A program made the translations under genes and the position numbers. DNA of 64,000 nucleotides from Pedobacter westerhofensis (GTDB lineage: Bacteria > Bacteroidota > Bacteroidia > Sphingobacteriales > Sphingobacteriaceae), in assembly GCF_900182595.1 (NCBI RefSeq), contig NZ_FXTN01000004.1, forward strand, positions 1-64,000. Reading direction: 5' to 3'. The notes below the pieces were generated by a model. That model saw only the letters and a list, made by a program, of their open reading frames with translations, was not told the DNA's origin and ran no database searches. Positions 54,803 through 64,000 of this stretch are shown here, one piece after another. The stretch's first letter is position 1. Each line of letters starts with the position of its first letter.

Positions 54803-55255
54803 CTTCTTGTATTCCGTGTATTAACAATAACAATCTGTTGAAGTTTTGAAATATTAATCCCGTATGGCATGGAAAAATGTCCGAAGGTATTGGGGGTAAT
54901 GACACAGTATCAGATATTCATGTAATTTTTATGTTTCAAGCTAATGAATAAGATGTTTTAGGTAAACTGGTGCTATTTGTTTAAATATTTCAATAAATGC
55001 TCTTATTTATTTTATATATCATAGATAATGCACCGTTTATTGCGGTATAATTGTAGTATTTATAATGAATCAGACAATAATTATGGTTAATTATCAATTA
55101 TTCTTAATATAAATTGATAATTATTGTTCAAAATGTAATATAACATTCAAAAAATAATTAAAAATTCAATATATTTAGGTTTTGACAGCAATAATTCTAT
55201 AAACGGCTGTTGATTTCGGATTATTGTTCAGGATAGATATTGTTTTTTACAAGTT
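54803..55255. promoter_or_regulatory. AT-rich region with dyad upstream of the ECF sigma gene
   Basis: The 453 bp contain no ORF of interest. AATTATCAATT and AATTGATAATT face each other around an 11-nt centre, extended by ACAATAAT (from 55074) and ATTATTGT (to 55127) with a 10-nt bulge on the left. This is a possible operator or AT-rich protein-binding site between the M23 gene and the sigma factor gene. No full TTTG-N19-TAnnTTTG promoter was found. Confidence 0.35.
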
Positions 55256-55807
55256 ATGGCGAAAGTTGACGATAAGGCACTGGTTTCTCTGTTACATGAT
55301 GGGCTCAATGAAGGATTTGATAGCCTTTACTGGAAATATCATCAGCTTATTTATATGAATGTGTATAAGTTTGTGAAAAATAAGGAAGAATCGCAGGACA
55401 TTTTGCAGGACGTCTTTGCTACATTGTGGGAGAGCCGTCAAAATATCAGTCAGGAACAGTCCGTAAGCGGATGGCTCTTTGTCATTAGCTTTAACAAGTC
55501 CGTTAATCATGTGAAAAAGAAAATCCGCCATTCCGCTGCCCAGGATAAAGTCATCTCCCTGTACCATGCCAACTATGATGATAAGGATGATTCACTTGAT
55601 GAACATTACCAGATTCTGCATTCAGCAATCCGTGAACTGTCGCCTCAAAAACAAAAAGTATTTACATTATGTAAACTCGAAGGCAAGAGCTACGAAGAAG
55701 CGGCCCGGCAGCTGAATATCTCCAGACATACTGTAAAAGAATATCTGTCATTAGCAATGTATGCTGTAAAAGATGCGTTTAAGGCAGCAGAACCGGTATT
55801 TTTTTAG
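55256..55807 (+). CDS. ECF RNA polymerase sigma factor (Bacteroidetes sigma-70 expansion family)
   Basis: A 183-residue protein. Region 2 (about 20-85) has FDSLYWKYHQLIYMNVYKFVKN and the -10 recognition DILQDVFATLWESR. Region 4 (about 115-170) has LSPQKQKVFTLCKLEGKSYEEAARQLNISRHTVKEYLS. Such factors usually drive a neighbouring SusC/SusD locus and are held by a FecR-type anti-sigma factor encoded next to them. No anti-sigma gene lies between it and SusC, and this SusC has no obvious STN signalling domain. Confidence 0.93.
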   Translation: MAKVDDKALVSLLHDGLNEGFDSLYWKYHQLIYMNVYKFVKNKEESQDILQDVFATLWESRQNISQEQSVSGWLFVISFNKSVNHVKKKIRHSAAQDKVISLYHANYDDKDDSLDEHYQILHSAIRELSPQKQKVFTLCKLEGKSYEEAARQLNISRHTVKEYLSLAMYAVKDAFKAAEPVFF

Positions 55808-56145
55808 ATCTAAATATTTAATGCTTGAAAAAGAAGCTTTTAACAAATTATACGTTTTATCATCCCCCCGTTTCATTAACGTATATGTATTTAAAGGAAG
55901 AATTCAGTACTAAAACACAATAACCAGAATATCAGACAACACCTGTCAAAACAAACCTTAACAACCTAAACCAAAAACCAAAATGAAGAAATGCCCTGAA
56001 AGAGAATGAAAATTACTTCCAGTCCGGATAAATCCAGACCGGAAGGTGATTAAAATGTAAAGCATCGAATGTTGTAAACTACCGGGCGTCGGAACCTGAA
56101 TGGTAGCATTACACAAAAATTACTAAACACTTAAGCGACAAAATT
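55808..56145 (+). other. Long leader region of the SusC gene, with hairpin
   Basis: A stem CTTCCAGTCCGG (56016-56027)/CCAGACCGGAAG (56034-56045) with two mismatches and a 6-nt loop lies 100 bp before the SusC ATG. TACGTTTT (about 55848-55855) is one base from a -7 element. Only an 8-codon ORF (from 55983) is seen. It probably contains the SusC promoter and untranslated leader. Confidence 0.4.
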
Positions 56146-59100
56146 ATGAAAAAATCTCTACTTTATAATAGAGTGAAAAATTATGCGTTGAGGTGCTCAA
56201 AAGTTGGTACGTTAACATCTCTAACCGTTTGTTTATTAGTTACTAATGCCTCTGCAAATGAGGGAGCCACCAGAAATTCTTCTTCCAAAAAATCAGCGCT
56301 GAAAACCTTCAGTTTAAAGGCGGCAATACGGATTTCAGGAGTAGTAACAGACGAAAACGGTGAAACACTTCCGGGTGTATCTGTAAAAGTAAAGGGCAGC
56401 AGCTCAGCCACGGTTACAGACAGCAATGGTAAGTTTACAATCACCGTGCCAAATGATCAGGCCACCCTTGTCTTTGGCTATATAGGCTACACGTCAAAGG
56501 AAGTTCCTGTTGGTAATAAAACCTCTTTAAAGATCAGCCTGCAGCCTGATGCTAAAACGTTAAATGATGTTGTAGTGGTGGGTTATGGTACACAAACCAA
56601 AGCAGAATTTACAGGTTCGGCATCAAAAGTTTCCGGCGAAAGCCTTAAAGACCTGCCGGTCCAAAGTTTTGACCAGGGACTTGCAGGTAAAGCAACTGGG
56701 GTAAGTATAGGACAGCCAAATGGTGTACTAAATAACGCCCCTGTAATCAGGATACGCGGTATCAACTCGATCTCCCTGAGTTCATATCCCTTAATTGTGG
56801 TAGATGGTATTCCAATCAATACCGGCAACAGCTCCGGAAATGCGCAGGTAGCAAATAACCCGCTGGGGGATATCAACCCTGCCGACATCGAATCGGTTAA
56901 CGTATTAAAAGATGCAGCCTCTACCGCGATCTACGGGTCAAGGGCCGCTGCAGGAGTAATCCTGATTACCACTAAATCCGGTAAAAGCGGAAAGCCTAAA
57001 GTGAATTACGAAGGCTGGACTGGTATTACCAATGCGGTGCGTTTACCTGAACTGCTCAACGCAGAACAGTTTATGATGATCAAGAATGAAGCTACGCTCA
57101 ATTCCAAGATCCTGTCCAACAATCAAAACAATGCTGCGGTTCCATCTGCGTCATTCTTCCCATCCTATAATGCAGATGGCTCGATGGTAGACACCAAATG
57201 GTTTGACGAAGTTTATCAGACCGGTGTTTCACAAAATCACAGTCTGAATGTTTCTGGCGGTTCAGAAACAACAAAATACTATTTCTCTACCAATTACAGT
57301 AAACAGGAGGGTATTATTAAAACCAATGAGTTTACACGTAAATCTGCTCGTTTTAATATTGACCATAAGCTCACCAGCTTTATCAAACTGACGGCCAACA
57401 TCAACTACAACAACAGTTTAAACGCTTCGCCGCAAACAGGATCACTTGAAGGTAACGCCTTTGGTTTAACGGCAATTGGTCGACTGGCCACACTGTCGGC
57501 ACCTAACGTTCCGGTGATGAACGCAGATGGCAGTTATAACCTCAGCACTACCAATACACTGGGCATGGGCGCCAATACGGTATCCAGTAACTTCTACAAT
57601 CCTGCCGCACTGCTTGCCTACAATACTTATACTTCAGAAAATGACAGGATCATCGGCAACTTTGCTGTAGACGTGAACCTTGCAAAAGGGCTGACTTACA
57701 GGTTAAGTTATGGTGTAGACCGCCTGAGGATCGAGAATAAATCGTTTGAGAGCGCTATCCACGGACCGGGTTTTGCCAATGGCGGCCAGGCAACCAATAA
57801 CAGTGTACTGATCGATAACTGGAACCTTACACATACCCTCAATTATGCCGCTAAAATGGGCGACAAAAATAACTTCAGTTTATTGGCAGGTTATGACGTT
57901 CAGAAATTCAGAAACACGATGTGGGGCGCGCAGCGTACAGGATTGTCTGATTCATTTTACGATACCTTTGAAGGTTCTTACCAGAACATCGTGCCCGGAA
58001 CAACCAACAATTCCCGCAGTGAGAAAGCCTTCGCCTCGATCTTTGGAAGGGTAAGTTATGATTTTGACAAGAAATACTTCGCTACCATCAACTATCGCCG
58101 TGACGGTAACTCAGCACTGGGCACGGGCAAGAAATACGGTAACTTTGGCGGGGTATCAGGTGGCTGGGCCTTGTCTGGCGAGGATTTCTACAAGAATTCT
58201 CATTTGGCCGAAATCATGAACAGCGTAAAACTGCGTGCCAGCTGGGGCAGGGTAGGTAACGGAAACTTAGCCAATAACTATGGTTCCCTGTCATTATATA
58301 CTTCAAGTTTATACGGAACAGTACCAACCTTTGCCTTTAATCAGGGTGGTAACCCAGATCTGGGATGGGAAACGAGCAAACAGACCAACGTTGGTGCAGA
58401 CATCGGTTTCTTCAAAGACCGTGTAACGATCGATGTTACCTATTACAATAACAACGTGGACGGACTGATCCTCAACGTACCTCAGTCGCCCTCAAAAGGT
58501 ATTCCCGGAAATGCAATCCTTCAGAACGTAGGTGCAATGTATAACCGTGGTTTAGAGTTTGGTATTACCGCACTGGTTTATCAGAAAGGAAACTTCTCCT
58601 GGAATACAAACTTTAACTATACACATAACAAAAACATGGTTACCGACCTGTTCGGTACCGGTGCTGAAATCGTAGGCGCAACGGCTACCTCTTCGGAAAC
58701 CACCAACATCACACGCGTAGGTTACTCTGTAGGTAGTTTATATGGAGCGGTTACCAATGGCGTTAATCCTGCCAACGGACAAAGGATCTTTATCAATGCC
58801 GCAGGACAGCAGGTGCAGTACAGCCAGTCGATCCCTACAGGAGGAAGCCGCTGGACATATCTTGATGGTACTGCCGCCCCGGCCATCAGCGTTAAGGATT
58901 ACAAGATCCTTGGAAATGCATTGCCTACATTCTATGGTGGTTTCAACAACACATTCAAATACAAAAGTTTTGACCTGGGCGTAAACTTTACCTATTCTGG
59001 TGGTAATTACATTCAGAACGGTACAAAAGCAACATGGCGCGATCAGCGTTTCTGGAACAACAGCACAGAAGTGTTAACACGCTGGACTACCCCCGGACAG

Positions 59101-59427
59101 GTAACTGATATTCCAAGGGTTGTGCTGGGAGATTTGCTGTCAAACGGTTCATCATTCCCGATCTCTGCCAACGTAGAGAAAGCTGATTTTATCCGTTTGC
59201 AGACTGCCTCGTTCGGATACAGGTTTAACCCTGCCATATTTGGTAAATCAGGTATTTCTTCACTCAGAATCTATACACAGGTATTCAATGCTTTCCTGAT
59301 CACCAAATACTCAGGTCAGGATCCCGATATCTCTGTTAACGGAAACACAAATACTACCCCGGGCGTGGATAAGAACTCTGTACCACAGGGCAGGACATTT
59401 ACTTTCGGTATGAACATAGGTTTCTAG
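56146..59427 (+). CDS. SusC/RagA family TonB-linked outer-membrane protein
   Basis: A 1093-residue protein: export signal (about 1-38), carboxypeptidase-D-like domain (about 62-140, ISGVVTDENGETLPGVSVKVKG), TonB box region (LNDVVVVGYGTQTKAEFTGS), plug (IRIRGINSISLSSYPLIVVDGIPINT, DAASTAIYGSRAAAGVILITTK) and a 22-strand barrel. DAAS-TAIYGSRAAAGVI is the SusC hallmark. With SusD it forms a lidded importer. The following protease and amidohydrolase suggest that peptides, not glycans, are the cargo (inference). Confidence 0.95.
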   Translation: MKKSLLYNRVKNYALRCSKVGTLTSLTVCLLVTNASANEGATRNSSSKKSALKTFSLKAAIRISGVVTDENGETLPGVSVKVKGSSSATVTDSNGKFTITVPNDQATLVFGYIGYTSKEVPVGNKTSLKISLQPDAKTLNDVVVVGYGTQTKAEFTGSASKVSGESLKDLPVQSFDQGLAGKATGVSIGQPNGVLNNAPVIRIRGINSISLSSYPLIVVDGIPINTGNSSGNAQVANNPLGDINPADIESVNVLKDAASTAIYGSRAAAGVILITTKSGKSGKPKVNYEGWTGITNAVRLPELLNAEQFMMIKNEATLNSKILSNNQNNAAVPSASFFPSYNADGSMVDTKWFDEVYQTGVSQNHSLNVSGGSETTKYYFSTNYSKQEGIIKTNEFTRKSARFNIDHKLTSFIKLTANINYNNSLNASPQTGSLEGNAFGLTAIGRLATLSAPNVPVMNADGSYNLSTTNTLGMGANTVSSNFYNPAALLAYNTYTSENDRIIGNFAVDVNLAKGLTYRLSYGVDRLRIENKSFESAIHGPGFANGGQATNNSVLIDNWNLTHTLNYAAKMGDKNNFSLLAGYDVQKFRNTMWGAQRTGLSDSFYDTFEGSYQNIVPGTTNNSRSEKAFASIFGRVSYDFDKKYFATINYRRDGNSALGTGKKYGNFGGVSGGWALSGEDFYKNSHLAEIMNSVKLRASWGRVGNGNLANNYGSLSLYTSSLYGTVPTFAFNQGGNPDLGWETSKQTNVGADIGFFKDRVTIDVTYYNNNVDGLILNVPQSPSKGIPGNAILQNVGAMYNRGLEFGITALVYQKGNFSWNTNFNYTHNKNMVTDLFGTGAEIVGATATSSETTNITRVGYSVGSLYGAVTNGVNPANGQRIFINAAGQQVQYSQSIPTGGSRWTYLDGTAAPAISVKDYKILGNALPTFYGGFNNTFKYKSFDLGVNFTYSGGNYIQNGTKATWRDQRFWNNSTEVLTRWTTPGQVTDIPRVVLGDLLSNGSSFPISANVEKADFIRLQTASFGYRFNPAIFGKSGISSLRIYTQVFNAFLITKYSGQDPDISVNGNTNTTPGVDKNSVPQGRTFTFGMNIGF

Positions 59428-59450
59428 TCTAATATTAAAATATACAAGCC

Positions 59451-60890
59451 ATGAACAAGATCAACTTCAAATCATACATATTTAAACTCAGCTGTCTTAC
59501 AGTTGGCCTCGGTACGGTTCTTCCAGCCTGCAAGGAGTCGGAATTATTAAATCCTATCCCCGAAACATCGGTTTCGGCAGACCTGGTATTCTCTACGCCT
59601 ACAAGGGTGCTGGCCCAGGTAAACGGAATGTACAAGGCACTAAAAAGCGGCGATTTCCTTGGCGGGCGTAACCTGATGCTCAACGATATCAGGGGCGAGG
59701 AATTCCTCAACCGTCTGCAGAATATCTTTACAGGATACGATGCCTGGAACCATACCATCAACTCTGGTTCTGCCGATGCACTTTCTTCATGGAGCGCCGG
59801 CTATGCTGCGATCAACTCAGCAAATCTTGTGATTGACGGACTGGCGGTAAATACAACCGTGGTACCTGCGGCTACTTCCGTGCAATATGTTGCCGAAGCA
59901 AAATTTGTCAGGGCCCTTGCTTATTACTCGCTGATCACTTTATATGGGCAGCCTTATGTGAAAGATGCAGGTGCATCGCCCGGTATTCCGCTGCGTCTGA
60001 AAGGACAGATGTCTACCACAGACAATGATCTCGCACGAAGCACTGTTGCCCAGGTATATACGCAGATCCTGCAGGACCTGAACGATGCTGAGGTCGGACT
60101 GCCCTTAACTTACACAACCGCTGCACTGAATACCACCAGAGCGCACCGGAATACGGCTATTGCCTTAAAAACCCGGGTTTATTTAACCATGGGAATGAAC
60201 GCAAACGTAATCACGGAAGCACAAAAAATCGTACCTGCATCCGCGCCATACGTAGCTGCTACAGGCGTGGCCAATACCATGCAGCCGAGTATCCTAACAA
60301 TTTTTTCTGCGAATTATGTATCCAACGAGTCGATCTTCTCGCTGCCAATGGCCGCCCTTGATTTTGTATCGGGCCAGAATTCACTGGGGTACAACTACAA
60401 TACCAACCAGGAATACAGTTTAAACCCGGCAGGGATTTATGGCAATGCTACATGGCCGGCAACTGATGCCAGAAAAACACTGGTAAAAACAAATACAAAT
60501 GGAGCATTTCTTACCAAATACCAGAATTCACTGTTCCTGGATTATATTCCTATCCTTAGATATTCTGAAGTACTCCTGAACTACGCAGAAGCTGCGGCGA
60601 AAACGGGCAACCTGGCAAAAGGAACCGAATTACTGACCGCTGTCCGCAAACGTTCTGACGCCAGCTATACCTTCCCGGCAGCAGCGACTGCAACGCAGAC
60701 GGCTCTGGTCAATACAATTCTTGTAGAAAGAAGAATAGAGTTTCTGGGTGAAGGTTTGCGTTCCAATGATCTGCTGAGAAACCTGCTGACGATACCCGCA
60801 AAAGGTACCTCGCCTTCGGTTACACCAAGCCAGACAGAATATATTTTCCCGATACCAAACGCAGAAATTTCTTCAAACAAAGCTTTATAG
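59451..60890 (+). CDS. SusD/RagB family surface lipoprotein
   Basis: A 479-residue protein. The lipobox is LPAC at about residues 24-27. TPR-like helices are typical of SusD (FVRALAYYSLITLYGQPYV, ILRYSEVLLNYAEAAAK), with the C-terminal signature VERRIEFLGEGLRSNDLLRN. It captures substrate over the SusC pore. 23 bp after SusC, same operon. Confidence 0.94.
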   Translation: MNKINFKSYIFKLSCLTVGLGTVLPACKESELLNPIPETSVSADLVFSTPTRVLAQVNGMYKALKSGDFLGGRNLMLNDIRGEEFLNRLQNIFTGYDAWNHTINSGSADALSSWSAGYAAINSANLVIDGLAVNTTVVPAATSVQYVAEAKFVRALAYYSLITLYGQPYVKDAGASPGIPLRLKGQMSTTDNDLARSTVAQVYTQILQDLNDAEVGLPLTYTTAALNTTRAHRNTAIALKTRVYLTMGMNANVITEAQKIVPASAPYVAATGVANTMQPSILTIFSANYVSNESIFSLPMAALDFVSGQNSLGYNYNTNQEYSLNPAGIYGNATWPATDARKTLVKTNTNGAFLTKYQNSLFLDYIPILRYSEVLLNYAEAAAKTGNLAKGTELLTAVRKRSDASYTFPAAATATQTALVNTILVERRIEFLGEGLRSNDLLRNLLTIPAKGTSPSVTPSQTEYIFPIPNAEISSNKAL

Positions 60891-60907
60891 TTAAAAACCA
60901 ATTACTG

Positions 60908-63478
60908 ATGAAATTATATTGTACCATCGCATTAGGCTTAATTGCAGCAGGCAAGATGAGCTATGCACAGACTCAGGCTCCCGCAGGTATGGGCGCAGGT
61001 AAACAGGCCGATGCAAAACCTCAGGCGCCCTCCATGCAGAACCTGAAAAAGTTTGAGGGCTACTTTGATTTTTATTATGATGAAAAAAGCGGTAAGATCT
61101 ATCTGGAGGTAGATAAACTGGATAAAGAGTTCCTGTACTTCAGATCGCTCTCCAATGGCGTAGGAAACGGCGGCCCCGAAAGGGGCCAGGCCTCTTCCGC
61201 CATTGCCAAGTTTGTAAAATCAGGCCCAAAAATCATGCTGGTAGAGCCGGTATATAACTACCGTGCCATCACTACCAATGCAGATGAGATCAAAGCGGTA
61301 GAGAACAACTTCGCCAAGTCGGTCATCTTTGCATTTGTTCCGGTATCCGCCGGCGGAGGCAAGTACCTGATCGATATGACACCTTTTATCATCCGCGACA
61401 GCCAGGGCATCACCTCGAGGCTTGGCGTATCAAGGGTAAGCGGCCCGGTAACGGTTCGGCCATCCGCCGCAGGAGCGGGCGCGAGCTACAGACTGGATGA
61501 AACACGTTCCGTAGTGTATATGGAAAACACAAAAAACTTTCCTAAAAACTCTGAATTTGAATCGATGCTCACGTTTACCGGCGGAAATCCAAACTCAGGC
61601 GGATATGAACGCGGCAATGACATCGCACCAGACCCGACAGCCATCACGATCAATATGCACCAGTCGTTCATTGAGCTGCCTGACAGTAACTATGCGCCGC
61701 GCAAGTTTGACGCACGTTCTGCATTTGGCCAGTTTGCCTATATGGACTTTTCTGCACCGATGACAGAGCCGATCATGAAAAGATTTATCCGCCGTCACCG
61801 TTTGCAGAAAAAAGATCCGAATGCCGCCATGAGCGAAGCGGTTAAACCGATTGTTTATTATGTAGACCGCGGTGCTCCGGAGCTGATCAAGAAAGCACTG
61901 ATCGAAGGGGGTGCCTGGTGGAACCAGGCCTTTGAAGCCGCAGGCTTCAAAAATGCCTTCCAGATCATGGAACTTCCGGCGGGGGCAGACCCAATGGACA
62001 TCCGTTACAATATGGTCAACTGGATTAACCGCTCGGGCAATCCGGCTCGTGCATTTTCTTCGGGTGCTTCTTTCCTTGACCCAAGGACAGGCGAGATCAT
62101 CAAGGGAGTAGTTACCCTGGGCTCAGACCGCCACCGTCAGGATTACCTGATGGCAGAAGGACTGCTGCAGCCCTATTCCGCGGGAAAACCTGTTCCCAAA
62201 GAGATGCAGGAGATTGCGCTCTCCAGGATCAGGCAGCTTTCTGCACACGAAATTGGCCATACTTTAGGCTTCAACCACAATTTTGCAGCAAGCCCTAAAG
62301 ACCGCGCGTCGGTAATGGATTATCCCTATCCAAAGTTCTCACTAAAGAAAGATGGTACCGTAGATCTTTCTGATGCCTATGCGAAAGGTATTGGCAGCTG
62401 GGATAAGCGGGCCGTAATGTGGGGCTATACAGAATTTAAAAAGGGAACAGATGAAAATGCTGCCCTGGAAAAGATCATGCACGAAACGCTCGACCAGGGA
62501 TTTATCTTTATCCCTGATATCGGTGGAAATGCACACCCTACTTCCCACCAGTGGGATGATGGTGCCGATCCGATCGATCAGATGACCAACATCATGACCG
62601 TACGCCGTAAGGTACTGGATAATTTCTCTGAGAAATCAATTATCGATGGCGAACCGATGGCTACCATTGAAGAAGTACTGGTTCCTGCATATCTGCTGCA
62701 CCGTTACCAGATCGAAGCGGTAGCGAAATCAATTGGCGGACTGTATTTTACGCATGCAATCAAAAACGACGGACAGGTGATCACACGTATGGTAGAGCCT
62801 AAGGAGCAATGGCGCGCATTTGAATCGCTCATGAGCACGGTGACGCCCGAAGCTCTGGCATTGCCGGAAAAACTGATCAAAATGATCCCGCCTCGTCCCT
62901 CAGGATATCCTGCCGGTGTAGAAACATTTAATAGGTATACAGGGCCAACGTTCGACCCGATTGCGGCGGCAGAATCTGCTGCCAGTACAACTATGGCCTA
63001 TATGCTGGATGACGAAAGGGCAAGCCGCCTGATTGAGTACAATGCCAGGGACAGCAAATATCCGGGCTTTATTGATATCGCTGATAAACTGATCGATCAA
63101 ACCTGGAATGCACCGGTAGCGGATGGTTATAAAGGCGAGCTGCAGACAGTAGTCAACAATCAGGTCGTTAAATACCTGCTGATGCTGGCCGCAAACAGCC
63201 GTACTTCAGAAGTGGTGCGGGGGCAGGCACTGTATGAAATCGAAAACCTCAAACAAATGCTCAGTTCTAAATTGTCCGCAGCACCTGCAAAACAAAAAGC
63301 CAATATTCTTTTTGCTTTGTCGCAGTTCGAAGCATTTAAATCCGATCCCAACAAATTCCAGCCGCCTGCGTCAACTGATATGCCGCCGGGAGCGCCAATC
63401 GGAATGCCTGGTATGGATTTCCTCCATGGCGGAGAGGTCAACAATTCTGGCTTCAGTGCCACCTTCGATAATCTATAA
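60908..63478 (+). CDS. Secreted zinc-dependent metalloprotease
   Basis: An 856-residue protein with a signal peptide (cut after MSYAQ). The zinc motif HEIGHTLGFNHNF (HExxHxxGxxH, metzincin-like) stands at about 449-461, and the downstream segment ASVMDYPYP contains the Met-turn equivalent. The N-terminal 300 residues (about 40-300) are the DUF5117/DUF5118-type prodomain common to this Bacteroidetes family (LDKEFLYFRSLSNGVGN), and a DUF4953-like C-terminal part follows. It is probably periplasmic. 17 bp after SusD, in the same operon, so it likely trims imported peptides. Confidence 0.9.
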   Translation: MKLYCTIALGLIAAGKMSYAQTQAPAGMGAGKQADAKPQAPSMQNLKKFEGYFDFYYDEKSGKIYLEVDKLDKEFLYFRSLSNGVGNGGPERGQASSAIAKFVKSGPKIMLVEPVYNYRAITTNADEIKAVENNFAKSVIFAFVPVSAGGGKYLIDMTPFIIRDSQGITSRLGVSRVSGPVTVRPSAAGAGASYRLDETRSVVYMENTKNFPKNSEFESMLTFTGGNPNSGGYERGNDIAPDPTAITINMHQSFIELPDSNYAPRKFDARSAFGQFAYMDFSAPMTEPIMKRFIRRHRLQKKDPNAAMSEAVKPIVYYVDRGAPELIKKALIEGGAWWNQAFEAAGFKNAFQIMELPAGADPMDIRYNMVNWINRSGNPARAFSSGASFLDPRTGEIIKGVVTLGSDRHRQDYLMAEGLLQPYSAGKPVPKEMQEIALSRIRQLSAHEIGHTLGFNHNFAASPKDRASVMDYPYPKFSLKKDGTVDLSDAYAKGIGSWDKRAVMWGYTEFKKGTDENAALEKIMHETLDQGFIFIPDIGGNAHPTSHQWDDGADPIDQMTNIMTVRRKVLDNFSEKSIIDGEPMATIEEVLVPAYLLHRYQIEAVAKSIGGLYFTHAIKNDGQVITRMVEPKEQWRAFESLMSTVTPEALALPEKLIKMIPPRPSGYPAGVETFNRYTGPTFDPIAAAESAASTTMAYMLDDERASRLIEYNARDSKYPGFIDIADKLIDQTWNAPVADGYKGELQTVVNNQVVKYLLMLAANSRTSEVVRGQALYEIENLKQMLSSKLSAAPAKQKANILFALSQFEAFKSDPNKFQPPASTDMPPGAPIGMPGMDFLHGGEVNNSGFSATFDNL

Positions 63479-63560
63479 GATGCTTTTATAAAGGAGACCT
63501 GTGGCATAATGCTTTTCAAGGCAGTATGCTGCAGGTTTTATTACCGCTAAAATGATACAT

Positions 63561-64000
63561 ATGAACAGAAAAATACAATCCTCGTTTAAGAAGGTACTTT
63601 GTTTTGGCGCATCCTGTGTTTTAGGATTTGGGCTATTAGCTCCCGGAGAGGCAGCTGCCCAGACAATGGATGCAGCTAAAGTTGAAGCTCTGAAAACAGA
63701 GCTGATGAAAGAAATAGACAAGCAGCAGAAGCAGACCCAGGTCATGGTAGATATGGTGTATAGCTTTGGCGAACTGGGCTTTCAGGAATTTGAAACCTCA
63801 AAATACCTTACTGATATCTTACAAAAAAATGGATTTGCCGTAGAACATGGTATCTCTGGTATCCCTACGGCCTGGATGGCCAAATGGGGCTCGGGAAAAC
63901 CGGTAATCGCCATTGGCAGCGACATTGATTGTATTCCAAAAGCTTCCCAGAAACCGGGTGTGGCCTATCATGACCCGCTGATTGACGGTGCCCCCGGGCA
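63561..64000 (+). CDS. M20-family amidohydrolase, 3' end outside the window
   Basis: The frame is open from ATG 63561 (or 63552, three codons earlier) to the last base; 146 codons are visible. The N-terminus is a signal peptide (KKVLCFGASCVLGFGLLAPGEAAAQ). The mature part begins like M20 carboxypeptidase/aminoacylase-type enzymes: MVYSFGELGFQEFETSKYL, then IAIGSDIDCIPKASQKPG and an ending DGAPG. Family members hydrolyse N-acyl amino acids or p-aminobenzoyl-glutamate; substrate unknown. It is 82 bp after the metalloprotease and probably belongs to the same peptide-degradation operon. Confidence 0.85.
   Translation, partial: MNRKIQSSFKKVLCFGASCVLGFGLLAPGEAAAQTMDAAKVEALKTELMKEIDKQQKQTQVMVDMVYSFGELGFQEFETSKYLTDILQKNGFAVEHGISGIPTAWMAKWGSGKPVIAIGSDIDCIPKASQKPGVAYHDPLIDGAPG

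Overview
The window looks like chromosomal DNA of a Bacteroidetes bacterium, most likely Sphingobacteriaceae and Pedobacter-like (genus is inference). The support is a gliding-motility/type B type IX secretion C-terminal domain beside a PorP/SprF protein, a SusC/SusD pair, TAnnTTTG-type promoters, weak Shine-Dalgarno sites, and several two-component and beta-barrel families typical of that group. I see no rRNA, tRNA, CRISPR array, prophage or transposase.

Layout. 1-5076: 3' part of a giant repeat-built surface adhesin and its PorP/SprF partner. 5203-8325: TonB-dependent receptor behind a good promoter and a cysteine-codon-rich upstream ORF. 8332-11203: two serine hydrolases. 11198-15418: TesA-like esterase divergent from a YbbA/YbbP-type ABC exporter, the same layout as in E. 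coli. 15519-18663: single-domain response regulator, aldose-epimerase-like protein, CocE/NonD hydrolase. 18713-20455: a diadenylate cyclase reading frame cut by one in-frame amber codon. 20643-23389: MFS permease plus FGGY kinase. 23386-24787: small secreted proteins and a tiny gene that reads through only with a -1 shift. 25036-32447: four-gene minus-strand operon for a rhamnose-containing glycan (beta-helix/RhaM fusion, Gfo/Idh oxidoreductase, SSS symporter, GH78-like). 32708-36386: DUF4112 protein, MASE3 histidine kinase, cell-wall amidase. 36387-38590: a repeat-rich intergenic region and an animal-type glutaminase with ankyrin repeats. 38684-42381: hybrid-type sensor with Y_Y_Y domain and NarL/LuxR regulator. 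42382-51086: adaptor, TolC, ABC ATPase, two FtsX permeases, sigma-54 activator and histidine kinase, preceded by a near-consensus sigma-54 promoter and an upstream dyad. 51087-51421: a dense cluster of long palindromes. 51422-54802: beta-barrel protein, AraC regulator, M23 lipoprotein. 55256-64000: ECF sigma factor, SusC, SusD, zinc metalloprotease and the start of an M20-type amidohydrolase, probably a peptide-uptake and degradation locus.

The observations I would follow first are the Cys-codon leader ORF at 5255-5347, the amber-split c-di-AMP synthase at 18713-20455, the A7 frameshift gene at 24645-24787, the palindrome cluster at 51141-51373, and the apparently self-regulated sigma-54 export operon. 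Coordinates, motifs and reading frames were read directly from the sequence. Functions come from family recognition by eye; no database search was run.
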